A stretch of 64,000 nucleotides of DNA. It comes from Nocardiopsis terrae (GTDB lineage Bacteria; Actinomycetota; Actinomycetes; Streptosporangiales; Streptosporangiaceae). Under the pieces are notes generated by a model. It did not search any database, was not told where the DNA came from, and saw only the letters and a program-made list of their open reading frames with translations. Shown here piece by piece: positions 48,232 to 57,431 of the stretch. Each line of letters opens with the position of its first letter. The stretch's first letter is position 1. The translations under genes were made by a program, and so were the position numbers. The stretch is from positions 616,076-680,075 of the forward strand of contig NZ_BMXJ01000004.1 in NCBI RefSeq assembly GCF_014651695.1, written 5' to 3'.

Positions 48232-49260
48232 TCAGGAGCGGTCGGCCGTCGCGTCCCGCTCGTCCCGCTCGCCGCCGGATCCCGGGCGCCCCGGACCGGC
48301 GGAACGGGACTTGAGCAGGCTGCCGATGATGGTGACGGTCATGATGCCGAGGATGACGGTCAGCGAGGCGCCGATGCCGATGTCCACGACGTGCACCCCG
48401 TTCTCGTGCAGGGCGTGCAGGATCATCTTCACGCCGATGAACACCATGATCGCCGACAGGCCCCAGCTGATGTAGGCCAGGCGGTCCATCAGACCGGCCA
48501 GCAGGAAGTACAGCTGGCGCAGCCCCATCAGGGCGAAGGCGTTGGCGGTGAAGACGATGTAGGCGTCCTGGGTCAGACCGAAGATGGCCGGGATGGAGTC
48601 GACGGCGAAGACCAGGTCGATGACGCCGATCGCGACGATCACCAGCAGCATCGGGGTCACGTGGCGGCGGCCGTCGAGCTTCACGGTCAGATGGGCGCCG
48701 TGGTAGTCGTCGGTCACCGGCCAGAACCGCTTGACCATGCGCACGACCGGTGTCTGCGTGAAGTCCTTGTCCTCCTCGTCACCCTTCACGTGGTCCCGGA
48801 CGATCTTGTACCCGGTGTAGATGAGGAAGACGCCGAAGAGGTAGAAGACCTCGCTCCAGGCGTTGATGACCTGGGCGCCCAGGACGATGAAGATGCCGCG
48901 CATGACGATCGCGATGACGACGCCGACGAGCAGGACCTCGTGCTGGTACTTCTTGGGGACCGCGAAGGCGGTCATCAGGAGGTAGAACACGAAGAGGTTG
49001 TCGATGCTCAGGCTCTTCTCGGTGACGAACCCGGCGAAGTACTCGGCGCCCGAGGTCAGACCGCCGAAGTGCATCACCCCGAAGCCGAACAACACGGCGA
49101 TGCCGATGTAGAAGACCGCCCACCAGGCGGCCTGCTTGATCCCGAACTCCTTGGGACCCTTGGTCTTGCTCCACGGGTGGTCGACGATCACCAGATCCAG
49201 CGCCAGGATCAGAACCATGGCGGCGATCGTGGCAGCCCAGACCCACAGGGGAACGTTCAC
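48232..49260 (-). CDS. TerC/Alx-family membrane protein, probable Mn2+ exporter
   Basis: A 342-residue membrane protein with about nine helices. Family signatures are KSLSIDNLFVFYLLMTAFAV with its metal-coordinating Asp, and VIDLVFAVDSIPAIFGLTQD with the second acidic site, plus GLRQLYFLLAGLMDRL. TerC-type proteins are linked to tellurium resistance and, more recently, to manganese export. A yybP-ykoY-type manganese riboswitch in its leader points to manganese here. GTG 49260 has GGAGGAG nine bases upstream. The C-terminal tail is short and charged. Confidence 0.9.
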   Translation of the reverse strand: MNVPLWVWAATIAAMVLILALDLVIVDHPWSKTKGPKEFGIKQAAWWAVFYIGIAVLFGFGVMHFGGLTSGAEYFAGFVTEKSLSIDNLFVFYLLMTAFAVPKKYQHEVLLVGVVIAIVMRGIFIVLGAQVINAWSEVFYLFGVFLIYTGYKIVRDHVKGDEEDKDFTQTPVVRMVKRFWPVTDDYHGAHLTVKLDGRRHVTPMLLVIVAIGVIDLVFAVDSIPAIFGLTQDAYIVFTANAFALMGLRQLYFLLAGLMDRLAYISWGLSAIMVFIGVKMILHALHENGVHVVDIGIGASLTVILGIMTVTIIGSLLKSRSAGPGRPGSGGERDERDATADRS

Positions 49261-49271
49261 GGACGGACTCT

Positions 49272-49426
49272 CCTCCGGTTGGTGCGCGCGAGCGTTTTGC
49301 ACGCACGACGGTAAACCGGAGGTCTCTCCCGCTCACACCGCAACGGTGTGAACCGACGGAACCGGGAGCACGCCGTTGTACTCCGTGATGACGGCACCGC
49401 CGCGACAGGGATACTCCCCTCACGTG
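49272..49426 (-). promoter_or_regulatory. yybP-ykoY manganese riboswitch with anti-SD switch
   Basis: On the minus strand the leader contains GGGGAGTATCCC, then GCCGTCATCACGGAG, and ends GGGAGAGACC, the invariant parts of the Mn-sensing yybP-ykoY aptamer. GAGG before the first loop and CCTC after the last can form the closing P1 stem. Downstream, CCTCCGGTT (49314-49322) is an exact complement of AACCGGAGG (49272-49280), which contains the ribosome site of the TerC gene. P1 and this anti-SD hairpin share the CCTC bases and exclude each other, which suggests Mn2+ turns translation on. Confidence 0.8.
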
Positions 49427-49618
49427 GTGAAGCAGGCGCATGAAGCGCACCAGAACAGGTTACGCCATCCGAGCCGTTCCTCAGCATGCCATCGGAAACC
49501 TCTCTGTGGAAGTCACCCGCGCGGCGGTGGCCACCACACCGCGAGGACACATCCCGCACACCCTCCGGACACCGTCCGACGGACCCCGAGGGGGACGAAC
49601 GGCCCGCACCGGACCCGC

Positions 49619-50701
49619 TCACCCGCGCGCCACCGCCTTGTACACCGAGCACGCGGCCTCCACCGCGTCCTCCTCCGCGGGCAGCCCCCGGGCCGCCTCC
49701 CGTGACCGCGCCCGCAGGTCGGCGGCCAGGGCCGGGTCGTCCAGCACCCGGCCCACCTGGGCCGCGAAAGCCGCGGCGTCGCCGGGCGGCACCATCAGGA
49801 CCGTGTCCGCGTACAGGTCGGGGATTCCCCCCACCCTGGTGGCGACCACGGGCAACCCGGCCCGGAGCGCCTCCATGATCACCAGGGAGGGCCCCTCCCA
49901 CCGGCTCGTGAGGCAGAACACGTCCGCCGCGGCCAACAGGTCCGCGACGTCGCCGCGGTGGCCCAGCATCCGCACGTCCACGTCCATCTCGGCCGCGGTG
50001 TCGTGCAACTCCCCCCACAGCGGGCCGTCCCCCGCGATCGCGACCACGGGTTCGGGGACGCGGTCGGCGATCGCCGGCGCCGCCTCCAGCAGCATCCCCA
50101 GGCCCTTCTGCTCCGCGAGCCGCGCCACCGTCAGCAGCAGCGGACGGTCCGGCTCCACCGCCAGGTCCGCCCGAGTGGCCTCCCTGCCCTTCAACGGCCG
50201 CCCCGTCTCCGGAGCCGCCACCACCGCCATCCGGGCGTCCCGCGCGCCCGCCCGGCGCAGACGGCGCACCAGGTCGCCGGAGACCCCCAGGACGACCCGC
50301 GCCCGACGCGCCACGATCCGCTCCAGCACCGGGTAGACCGCGCCCATCGGCCCCGGGACCACGGGCGGTGCGTTGTGCGCGGTCACCACCAGCGGACCGG
50401 CACCCGCCAACGCGCACACCGCGCCGGCCCGCAACCCGTGCGCGTGCACCACGTCGGCCCCGCTCAGCAGGGCCCGCAACCGCAGCACCGCCCCGGCGTC
50501 CCCCACGGAGGGCGAGGAACCGATCTGCACCGGCGCGAAACGCATCCCCGCCTCCGAGAACCCGAACTCCCGCTCGGCCGAGGCCGGTCCGACCACCGCC
50601 ACCTGGAAGCCCCGCCGCAGCAGCCCCTCCCCCAACGAGCGGACATGGCGGCCCACCCCTCCGCTGACGGTCCCGACGACCAACGCGACCCTGCCGTTCA
50701 C
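49619..50701 (-). CDS. GT4-type glycosyltransferase
   Basis: A 360-residue GT-B glycosyltransferase of family 4. The N-terminal half has VSGGVGRHVRSLGEGLLRRG and DVVHAHGLRAGAVCAL, and the C-terminal donor site has LLTVARLAEQKGLGMLLEA, VAIAGDGPLW and FCLTSRWEGPSLVIMEALRA with the E-x7-E-like motif, then GLPVVATRVGGIPD. It would transfer a sugar from a nucleotide donor to a cell-surface acceptor. GTG 50701 overlaps the upstream stop (GTGA), so it is the last gene of the steA operon. Donor and acceptor are unknown. Confidence 0.88.
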   Translation of the reverse strand: MNGRVALVVGTVSGGVGRHVRSLGEGLLRRGFQVAVVGPASAEREFGFSEAGMRFAPVQIGSSPSVGDAGAVLRLRALLSGADVVHAHGLRAGAVCALAGAGPLVVTAHNAPPVVPGPMGAVYPVLERIVARRARVVLGVSGDLVRRLRRAGARDARMAVVAAPETGRPLKGREATRADLAVEPDRPLLLTVARLAEQKGLGMLLEAAPAIADRVPEPVVAIAGDGPLWGELHDTAAEMDVDVRMLGHRGDVADLLAAADVFCLTSRWEGPSLVIMEALRAGLPVVATRVGGIPDLYADTVLMVPPGDAAAFAAQVGRVLDDPALAADLRARSREAARGLPAEEDAVEAACSVYKAVARG

Positions 50702-52311
50702 CGTGTCCCCCTCCTACGTTCACGTACGTTCCGAACCCGGTCAGCCACCGCGGCCCACGCACCGCGGTCCACCGCGACCGCGACCGCACCGAAGACCACC
50801 AGTGCCACCGCACCCGCCCCGGCCGCCGCCAGCGCCGCCCCCCAGACCCCCCAGTCCCGCACGGGATCCGCCAGCCCCGGGGCGGCCGCGCGCCCCGCCG
50901 CCCAACCGGCGCCACCAGCCAGGACCGCGGCGGCCAGGGACCGCCCCAGCCCGGCCAGGCAGTCAGCACCGTGGGCACGGACCACCCCCGCGCACAACAG
51001 GGCCGCGGCCAGGGTGAGCCCGACCGTGGTCGCCGTACCCAGCCCCGCGACGGCCCACCCGGCCGGCAGTACCCAGACCAGGGCCGAGGCGCACACCATC
51101 ACCGCGAGCCAGCCCACGACCTGGGCGGCGGCGGCGCTCCGCCCGTGGTGGGAGGCGTACAGCGCCCGACTCAGCAGGGCCAGCAGGGCGAAGCCCACCA
51201 CCCCCGGAGCGTAGGCGAGCAGCGCCCGCTCCAACGGCAGCGGATCGAGTTGTGCGAAGACCGCGGCGAGCGGGCCCGCAGCCGCGGCCAGAGCCGTACC
51301 GACCCCGGCCGTGAGCACCACGCCGGCCCGTGCGCTCACCGACAGCAACCGGGCGAACCCGGCCCGGTCCTGCTCGGCGTCGGCGACCGCCAGCGCGGTG
51401 AACGCACTGGTCGCGATGGGCACCGCGATCACCCCGTAGGGCAGGGTGAACAGTGCCCAGGCGTAGCTGTAGAGGACGGCCGCGCCCGCTCCCCCGCCCC
51501 AGTTGGCCAGGGCCACCGAGAGCAGCAGGCACACCTGCATCGCCACCAGCGGCAGCAGGGAGGCGGCGGCCAGAGCCCGTACCCGCTCCCCCACCCCCGG
51601 CGGGAAGGTGAACCGGGGGCGCAGCCGGATCCGCAGCCCCCGGGCGGGCCCCAGGACGGTGAGGAAGAGCGCGGCCACCCCGGCGGTGGTGCCGAGGGAC
51701 AACGTGAGCTCGGCGGACAGCGGCAGGGCGTCGACGTCCTGGCGGTGGTCGGCGCCCAGCGGCACGAACACCAGGTAGACGGTGATGACCACGAGGCTGG
51801 AGACCAGCGGTGCCAGGGCGGGCCCCAGGAACCGGCGGTGTGACTGGAGCACCCCGTACAGCACGGCCGCCAACCCGTAGAAGACGATCTGCGGGGCGAA
51901 CACCACCAGCATGCGCGCGGCCAGCCCCACCAGGGCCCGGCCCTGGCAGCCGGTGCCCGCCCCCAGCATCAGGGTCATCGCCGGAACCGAGACCAGCGCC
52001 AGCAGGGCGGCCAGCGGCAGGGACAGCAGCAGCACCCAGGTGACCAGTGCCGAGGCGGTGTGCCGGACCTGGTCCCGGTCGCCGCGCTCGACCGCGGCGG
52101 CCAGGACCGGCACCACCATCGCGGTCAGGGTGCCGCCGATGACGATCTCGAACAGCACAGCGGGGAGCTGGTTCGCGGTGACGTAGGCGGTGCCCAGACA
52201 GGTGTCGCCGACGGTCTGCGAGAAGACGACCGTACGGCCGAATCCGGCCAGCCGGGCGCCCACGGTGACCACCGCGATGAGCGCCGCCGCCGTGGCGACC
52301 CCCCGAGTCAC
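50698..52311 (-). CDS. MurJ/MviN-like lipid II flippase
   Basis: A 537-residue protein of the MVF (MurJ) family with about 14 membrane helices. Recognisable segments are RLAGFGRTVVFSQTVGDTCL near the start, QLPAVLFEIVIGGTLTAMVV, FAPQIVFYGLAAVLYGVLQS and TLPYGVIAVPIATSAFTALA. MurJ moves lipid-linked precursors across the membrane. The essential murJ is usually elsewhere in actinobacteria with a kinase-like tail, so this may be a second copy for a surface glycan made with its MraY-like and GT4 neighbours. GTG 52311 overlaps the upstream stop (GTGA). Confidence 0.82.
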   Translation of the reverse strand: MTRGVATAAALIAVVTVGARLAGFGRTVVFSQTVGDTCLGTAYVTANQLPAVLFEIVIGGTLTAMVVPVLAAAVERGDRDQVRHTASALVTWVLLLSLPLAALLALVSVPAMTLMLGAGTGCQGRALVGLAARMLVVFAPQIVFYGLAAVLYGVLQSHRRFLGPALAPLVSSLVVITVYLVFVPLGADHRQDVDALPLSAELTLSLGTTAGVAALFLTVLGPARGLRIRLRPRFTFPPGVGERVRALAAASLLPLVAMQVCLLLSVALANWGGGAGAAVLYSYAWALFTLPYGVIAVPIATSAFTALAVADAEQDRAGFARLLSVSARAGVVLTAGVGTALAAAAGPLAAVFAQLDPLPLERALLAYAPGVVGFALLALLSRALYASHHGRSAAAAQVVGWLAVMVCASALVWVLPAGWAVAGLGTATTVGLTLAAALLCAGVVRAHGADCLAGLGRSLAAAVLAGGAGWAAGRAAAPGLADPVRDWGVWGAALAAAGAGAVALVVFGAVAVAVDRGAWAAVADRVRNVRERRRGTR

Positions 52312-53264
52312 CCGGGGGCCAGCTCCGGCTCGACCCCTCCCCCGCGCCGACCCGCCCGCCGTACACGCCTCGGCCCGCCCCCGGCGGACTCCTCCGGTGC
52401 GGCCCTGCCCCACCGGTCCAGGCGGCGCAGGGCGGGAACGCCGTCGATCACCCGGGAGAAGCTCGTGCGCTCACTGGCCAGGGTCAGTCCGACCACCCCG
52501 CCGAGCAGGGCCAGCCGGACGGGCCGCGGGGCCCGGGCCGCGGCGGCCGCCCCCAGGGCGGCGCCCAGCGCGTTGGCCCCGGCGTCGCCGAGCATGGAGC
52601 GCTCGGCGAGGTCGTCGGGCAGCAGGGCGAGCGCGGCCCCCAGCACGGGACCGACCAGGGGCGCGGCCGGTGAGGCCAGGGCGGGCGCCGCGGCGAGCAG
52701 GGCGAACTTCACCGCACGCCCGGGGCGCAGGTCGAAGAGGTTCACCAGGTTGGCGCTGGCCGCGATCAGGGCCCCGTCCGCCAGCGTGTCCCACGGCCCT
52801 CTGCGCAGCATGAACGCGCAGGCGAGACCCGTCGCCCCGATACCCGCCATCTTGACCGCCCCCGTGGTGACCTCGCCGCGGGACAGCGCGCCCAGGTGGC
52901 CGCGCAGCCCCCTGGCCCGCGCGGACCCGGCGAGGTCGTCGTAGGCGCCGAAGGCGGCGGAACCGGCGGCGGCCAGGACCGCGGCCGCGCGCACGCGCGG
53001 GGTCAGCCCCGGAGAGAGCGCGCAGGCCGCGCACACCCCGGAGGCCAGGGCGGGTCCCTCCTGGAGGGTGACGGTACGGCCGCGGAAGTTGGTGCGCTGC
53101 CAGGTCTGCGGACGGTCGGGGTCGCCGGTGGCCCCGGAGGGCGGGGCGGCCCGGGCCCGGGTCAGCAGCCGGTAGGCGGAGCGGGCGGCCAGGGCGCCGA
53201 GTGCCGCCCCGGCCAGCCCCTGGCCGGCCCGGACCAGGGCGTGGGGCCCTCGCGCCGGGTTCAC
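52308..53264 (-). CDS. MraY/WecA-like membrane protein, divergent
   Basis: A 318-residue membrane protein with motifs reminiscent of the polyprenyl-phosphate sugar-1-phosphate transferases: AAFGAYDDLAGSARARGLRG (DD pair), SANLVNLFDLRPGRAVK (N-x-x-N-x-x-D) and ERSMLGDAGANALGAALG. I do not see the HHH motif of the family, so catalysis is uncertain. About eight helices are expected. It probably starts a lipid-linked glycan or is a non-enzymatic relative. The GTG at 53264 overlaps the steB stop (GTGA). It is flanked by a flippase gene and a glycosyltransferase gene. Confidence 0.65.
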   Translation of the reverse strand: MNPARGPHALVRAGQGLAGAALGALAARSAYRLLTRARAAPPSGATGDPDRPQTWQRTNFRGRTVTLQEGPALASGVCAACALSPGLTPRVRAAAVLAAAGSAAFGAYDDLAGSARARGLRGHLGALSRGEVTTGAVKMAGIGATGLACAFMLRRGPWDTLADGALIAASANLVNLFDLRPGRAVKFALLAAAPALASPAAPLVGPVLGAALALLPDDLAERSMLGDAGANALGAALGAAAAARAPRPVRLALLGGVVGLTLASERTSFSRVIDGVPALRRLDRWGRAAPEESAGGGPRRVRRAGRRGGGVEPELAPG

Positions 53265-54355
53265 TCCCCGCTCCCGGGCGCGGCCCGGCGGGCCCCGTCC
53301 CCGTCACCGGAGGGGTCCTGCCCCTCGCCGTCCGCCACCGAACGTTCGACGGGCCCGGGGAGCGGGTCGGGGAGGTAACCGGAAACACCCTCACCGATGC
53401 CGTAGGCGGCACCCGATCCGCTGAGGGACTCGGCCAGGGCGAGCACCACGACCAGGTCGCCGGTGGGCCGCCCGGCCACGTCCACCGTGGCGAAGGGCGG
53501 TTCCTGCACCCGGGCCCGGGCGATGAGTCCGCCGCCCCGGCCCGAGGCGGCGTTCCCGGCCAGGACTGCGGGCCCGACCTGCTCGTGCAGGGCCGTGGTG
53601 AGACTGACCAGGGCGGCGCCGGCTTCCTCCGCACCGTTCTCGGGGGGTGCGTCCGGGGCGACCACGACCACGGTGTCGGCCGAGCGGGCCACGGAACCCT
53701 CGACAGAGAGCAGACCGCCCTCGGCGAAGGCGGACAGTATCGCCTCCGCGCCCTGACCCGAGTCCCGCTGCCCGGCGTCCTCGGCGCCGTCCCGCTCCTC
53801 CTCGTCGCCCCCGGTGGCCTCGTCCTCCCGGGTGCCCTCGGAGTCCTCGTCGCCGCCGTCCCCGACGGCCAGAGCCCGGCCCAGCACGACCCCGGCCTTG
53901 TCGTAGGGGCTGCCGGAGAGCTCCTCGGAACCGGGCCAGACCTGGAGGGCGAGCTCGTCGACGAAGGCGGAGCTGCCGCGGTCCAGGAACGCCTCCTCGA
54001 ACACGAGCTGCCCCACGACCCCTCCGCCCGCCTCCTCGACACGCCCGCCCAGGGCGTGCACGAGGTCCTCGTCGGCTCCGGGAGCCGCGACCAGGACCAC
54101 GTCCCGGTCGAGCAGCCGGTCCTCCAGGACGTCCCCGGCCACGGCGTCGGCCAGTTGGTCGGCCCCGGCGTTGCGCAGTTCGGAGTCATCGCGTTCGGCA
54201 CGCAGTTCCTCGCTCTGCCCGCGCAGGTCCGCGGTCTCGGACTGGAGCGTGTCGAGCAGCGGGTCCTGGAGCATCGTGGTGCCCAGGACGAGTCCGACGG
54301 TCAGCGCGAGGAACACCGCGACGATGGACACGAGGTGATAGCGGAAGTCGATCAC
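53261..54355 (-). CDS. steB: SteB/MctB-like membrane-anchored protein
   Basis: A 364-residue protein with an N-terminal membrane helix (FRYHLVSIVAVFLALTVGLV, then LGTTML) followed by a coiled coil (LQSETADLRGQSEELRAERD), the start typical of the MctB (Rv1698) and SteB family. MctB is linked to copper efflux in mycobacteria; SteB is linked to septum formation in corynebacteria together with SteA. The middle has a very acidic Glu/Asp-rich insert (about 190-215). GTG 54355 overlaps the steA stop (GTGA). Given the neighbour steA, a division role is favoured. Confidence 0.8.
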   Translation of the reverse strand: MIDFRYHLVSIVAVFLALTVGLVLGTTMLQDPLLDTLQSETADLRGQSEELRAERDDSELRNAGADQLADAVAGDVLEDRLLDRDVVLVAAPGADEDLVHALGGRVEEAGGGVVGQLVFEEAFLDRGSSAFVDELALQVWPGSEELSGSPYDKAGVVLGRALAVGDGGDEDSEGTREDEATGGDEEERDGAEDAGQRDSGQGAEAILSAFAEGGLLSVEGSVARSADTVVVVAPDAPPENGAEEAGAALVSLTTALHEQVGPAVLAGNAASGRGGGLIARARVQEPPFATVDVAGRPTGDLVVVLALAESLSGSGAAYGIGEGVSGYLPDPLPGPVERSVADGEGQDPSGDGDGARRAAPGSGE

Positions 54356-55554
54356 GTGAACAGCCCCGTCATCCAGTAGACGAACGCGTCCCAGCGCGCC
54401 GCGAGAAAGGTGAGATAGACCTGCCCGGCCGGTGAGCTGTAGGCGGCGACCAGGATGGTGAGCAGGCAGGCGGCCACCAGGCCGAGCAGCGCCCACGGAG
54501 AGATACGGGACCGGTAGAGGCGGCTCACCCCCTTGGCGTCCACCAGCTTGCCGCCGACCCGCAACCGGGTGAGGAAGGTACTGGCCATGCCCGAGCGGCC
54601 CTTGTCGAGGAACTCCTCCAGGGTGGCGTGGGTGCCCACGGCCACGATGAGGCTGGCGCCCGAGCCGTCGGCGAGCATCATCGCCACGTCCTCGCTGGTG
54701 CCGGTCGCGGGGAACACCACGGCCTCGTGGCCCAGGTCGGTCAGCCGTCGCAGCCCCGGGGCCCGACCGTCGCGGTAGGCGTGCACCACGAGTTCGGCAC
54801 CGCTGCTCAGCGCCCGGTCGGAGACCGAGTCGAAGTCGCCGACGATGATGTCGGGCCGGTATCCGGCCTCCATCACCGCGTCGGCTCCCCCGTCCACCGC
54901 GACGATGACCGGCCTGAACTCGCGGATGTAGGGCCTGAGCGCGGCGATGTCCTCCCGGTAGTGGTAGCCGCGCACAACGATGAGGACGTGGCGGCCCTCC
55001 ACGGCGGTCCCGATCACCGGAATGCCGACGCCGTCCAGGAGGAGGTCGCGTTCACGCTGGAGGTAGGCCATGGTGTTGGCCGCGAAGGCCTCCAGCTGGG
55101 TGGCGAGCCCGGCACGGGCCTCGGCCATGGCGGCGCCCACCGTGTCCTTGTCCTGCCGGACGCCGCGGGCCACGACCTCCCCGCCCCGGTAGAGGGTGGC
55201 CCCCTGGAGCCGGAGGCGTTCCCCGTCACGCACCCGGGTGAGGACCTCGGGGTCGACGTCGTCCACCAGGGGGATGCCCGCGGCCACGATCATCTCGGGC
55301 CCCTGGTTGGGGTAGCGACCGCTGATGCTGCGGGCGACGTTGAGGACCGCCGACACCCCGCACCCCACCAGGGCCTCGGCACTGACCCGGTCGAGGTCGA
55401 CGTGGTCGATCACCGCGATGTCGCCGGGGCGCAGCCGTTTGGTCAGGTTCTTGGTACGACGGTCCGAACGAACGGGAGCGACCAAACCGGTGGGAGCTTC
55501 CGCCCCCGGGCGGCGGAATCGCATTGTGGCTCTGAGCGCATCCGATACCTTCAT
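54352..55554 (-). CDS. steA: Cytokinetic ring protein SteA
   Basis: A 400-residue SteA. The cytoplasmic part contains a thiamine-pyrophosphokinase-like region (VIVAVDGGADAVMEAGYRPD, then IIVGDFDSVSDRAL and FPATGTSEDVAMMLA). A C-terminal membrane helix is ISPWALLGLVAACLLTILVA. SteA localises to the septum in related actinobacteria. Starts at ATG 55554 or 55563; neither has a ribosome site, so the mRNA may be leaderless. It heads the operon and lies after recN on the same strand. Confidence 0.85.
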   Translation of the reverse strand: MKVSDALRATMRFRRPGAEAPTGLVAPVRSDRRTKNLTKRLRPGDIAVIDHVDLDRVSAEALVGCGVSAVLNVARSISGRYPNQGPEMIVAAGIPLVDDVDPEVLTRVRDGERLRLQGATLYRGGEVVARGVRQDKDTVGAAMAEARAGLATQLEAFAANTMAYLQRERDLLLDGVGIPVIGTAVEGRHVLIVVRGYHYREDIAALRPYIREFRPVIVAVDGGADAVMEAGYRPDIIVGDFDSVSDRALSSGAELVVHAYRDGRAPGLRRLTDLGHEAVVFPATGTSEDVAMMLADGSGASLIVAVGTHATLEEFLDKGRSGMASTFLTRLRVGGKLVDAKGVSRLYRSRISPWALLGLVAACLLTILVAAYSSPAGQVYLTFLAARWDAFVYWMTGLFT

Positions 55555-55631
55555 CGGTGGCATACTGTCAGAACTAGATAACCCTGTGTCACAACAGGCG
55601 GCCGATCGGCGTTTTCGGGGCAAAACACCAA

Positions 55632-55662
55632 CGGTGCCCGCGCCGGTCCGGCGCGGGCACCG
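55632..55662 (-). terminator. Terminator after recN
   Basis: CGGTGCCCGCGCC and GGCGCGGGCACCG pair over 13 bases with a five-base loop, 13 bases after the recN stop. This makes steA the start of a new transcription unit. Confidence 0.85.
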
Positions 55663-55674
55663 GCAGGGAAGGGA

Positions 55675-57387
55675 TCAGGCCGCCGGGTAGGCGCGCTCCG
55701 GATCGGCGTTGCCCAGCAGCTCCTCGGCGTGGGCCCGGCCCAGCTCGGAGTCCTCCAGCCCGGCGAGCATCCGCGAGAGCTCACGGACCCGCCCGCCCCG
55801 GTCCAAGCGGACGACACCGCTCTCGATGACCAGCCCCTCGGTGGACTTCTCCACCACCAGGTGCGCGTCCGCGAAAGCGGCCACCTGCGGCAGGTGCGTG
55901 ACCACGATGACCTGGGCGCGCCGGGCCAGCCGGGCCAGCCGGCGCCCGATCTCCACCGCGGCCTTGCCGCCCACCCCGGCGTCCACCTCGTCGAACACGA
56001 AGGTGGGGACCGGGTCGGCCCCGGCGAAGACCACCTCGATCGCCAGCATCACCCGGGAGAGCTCACCGCCCGAGGCCCCCTTGTGCAGAGCCAGCGGCGG
56101 AGAGCTCGGGTGCGGGGCCAACAACAGCTCGACCTCGTCCCGCCCGTGCTGCCCGAACTCCTCACCCGTGGTGATGCGCACACTCACCCGCGCGTGCGGC
56201 ATGGCCAGCGCGGTCAGCTCCTCCGTGACCGCCGCACCGAAACGCTCGGCCGCAGCGGAACGGATCCGGGTCAGCTCGGTGGCGGCCTCGTCCATCCGCG
56301 CGTACAGCTCCTCGGCCTCCGCGCGCAGAGCGTCGATCTGCTCGTCGTCGCCCTCCAGGTCGGCCAGCCGCTTGGTAGCGTTCTCCGCCCAGGCCAACAC
56401 CTCGTCGGTGGTCTCACCGTACTTGCGCGAAAGCTGGGTCAGCAGGGCCCTGCGTTCCTGGACCGCGGCCAGGCGGGCCGGGTCGGCGTCCACCGACTCG
56501 GCGTAGGAGGCGAGCTCGGTGGCCGCGTCGGTGAGGATGTAGGACGCCTCGTCCAGCCGGTCCCCGATGGCCGCCAGGTCCTCGTCGTGCTCACGCACCG
56601 CCCCCACCGCCTGGCGGGCGGCCGACAACAACCCCACCACGTCGGCCTGCACCTCGGCGGCGGCCGGGTCACCGGTGAGCGCCTCGTGCGCGGTGGTCGA
56701 CGCCACCCGCAACCCGTCGGCGTGCGCCAACCGGGTCTCCTCCGCCAGAAGCTCGGCGTCCTCCCCCGGAAGCGGCTCCGCGGCGGCGATCTCCTCCACC
56801 CCGAACCGCAGCATGTCGGCCTCCTGGGTGCGCTCACGCGCCCGCTCGACCAACTCCGCCAACTCGGCGGAGACCTCCCGGTGGCGACGGTAGGCGGAGC
56901 TGTACCGCTTCATCTCCCTGGCCAGTTCCTCGCCGGCGAAACGGTCCAGGGAGGAGCGCTGACGGTCCGCGCGCAGCAGACGCTGCTGGTCGGACTGCCC
57001 GTGCACCGCCACCAGGTCGTCGGCCAGGTAGGCCAGCAGGCTCACCGGGGCCGAACGGCCGCCCATGGTGGCCCGCGAACGCCCCTCCGCCGACACCGCA
57101 CGGGTGAGGATGAGGACGTCGTCGTCGATGTCGCCGCCGGCCTCCAGGACCCGGTCGGCCACCCGACCGCCCCGGGGAACGGTCAACCGCCCCTCGACCA
57201 CCGCGCGGTCGGCCCCGGGACGAACCCGCTGGGGATCGGCACGCCCACCGAAGAGCAGTCCCAGCCCGGTGACGACCATGGTCTTGCCCGCGCCGGTCTC
57301 ACCGGTGACGACGGTCAGGCCCGGTGACAACTCCAACACGGCGTCGTCGATGACACCGAGGCCTTGGATACGGACTTCTTCGAGCAC
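55675..57387 (-). CDS. recN: DNA repair protein RecN
   Basis: A 570-residue SMC-like ATPase that acts in double-strand break repair. Walker A is TVVTGETGAGKTMVVTGLG near residue 30. The middle is coiled coil (KRYSSAYRRHREVSAELAEL, ARERTQEADMLRFGVEEIA). The C-terminal ABC signature and Walker B are LHKGASGGELSRVMLAIEVV and PTFVFDEVDAGVGGKAAVEI. GTG 57387 follows AGGAGAGGG. It is followed on the chromosome by steA and preceded by nadK. No LexA box was seen immediately upstream, although recN is often in the SOS regulon. Confidence 0.95.
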   Translation of the reverse strand: MLEEVRIQGLGVIDDAVLELSPGLTVVTGETGAGKTMVVTGLGLLFGGRADPQRVRPGADRAVVEGRLTVPRGGRVADRVLEAGGDIDDDVLILTRAVSAEGRSRATMGGRSAPVSLLAYLADDLVAVHGQSDQQRLLRADRQRSSLDRFAGEELAREMKRYSSAYRRHREVSAELAELVERARERTQEADMLRFGVEEIAAAEPLPGEDAELLAEETRLAHADGLRVASTTAHEALTGDPAAAEVQADVVGLLSAARQAVGAVREHDEDLAAIGDRLDEASYILTDAATELASYAESVDADPARLAAVQERRALLTQLSRKYGETTDEVLAWAENATKRLADLEGDDEQIDALRAEAEELYARMDEAATELTRIRSAAAERFGAAVTEELTALAMPHARVSVRITTGEEFGQHGRDEVELLLAPHPSSPPLALHKGASGGELSRVMLAIEVVFAGADPVPTFVFDEVDAGVGGKAAVEIGRRLARLARRAQVIVVTHLPQVAAFADAHLVVEKSTEGLVIESGVVRLDRGGRVRELSRMLAGLEDSELGRAHAEELLGNADPERAYPAA

Positions 57388-57431
57388 CGATCCCTCTCCT
57401 GATAGTTGACGACCTCTGCATGTGACGGCGT

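Noticed and set aside
49257-50978. A 573-residue minus-strand frame extending from the TerC leader into the glycosyltransferase gene
   Set aside because: Its first part is the wrong frame of the glycosyltransferase and its end runs through the riboswitch; composition is typical of shadow frames.
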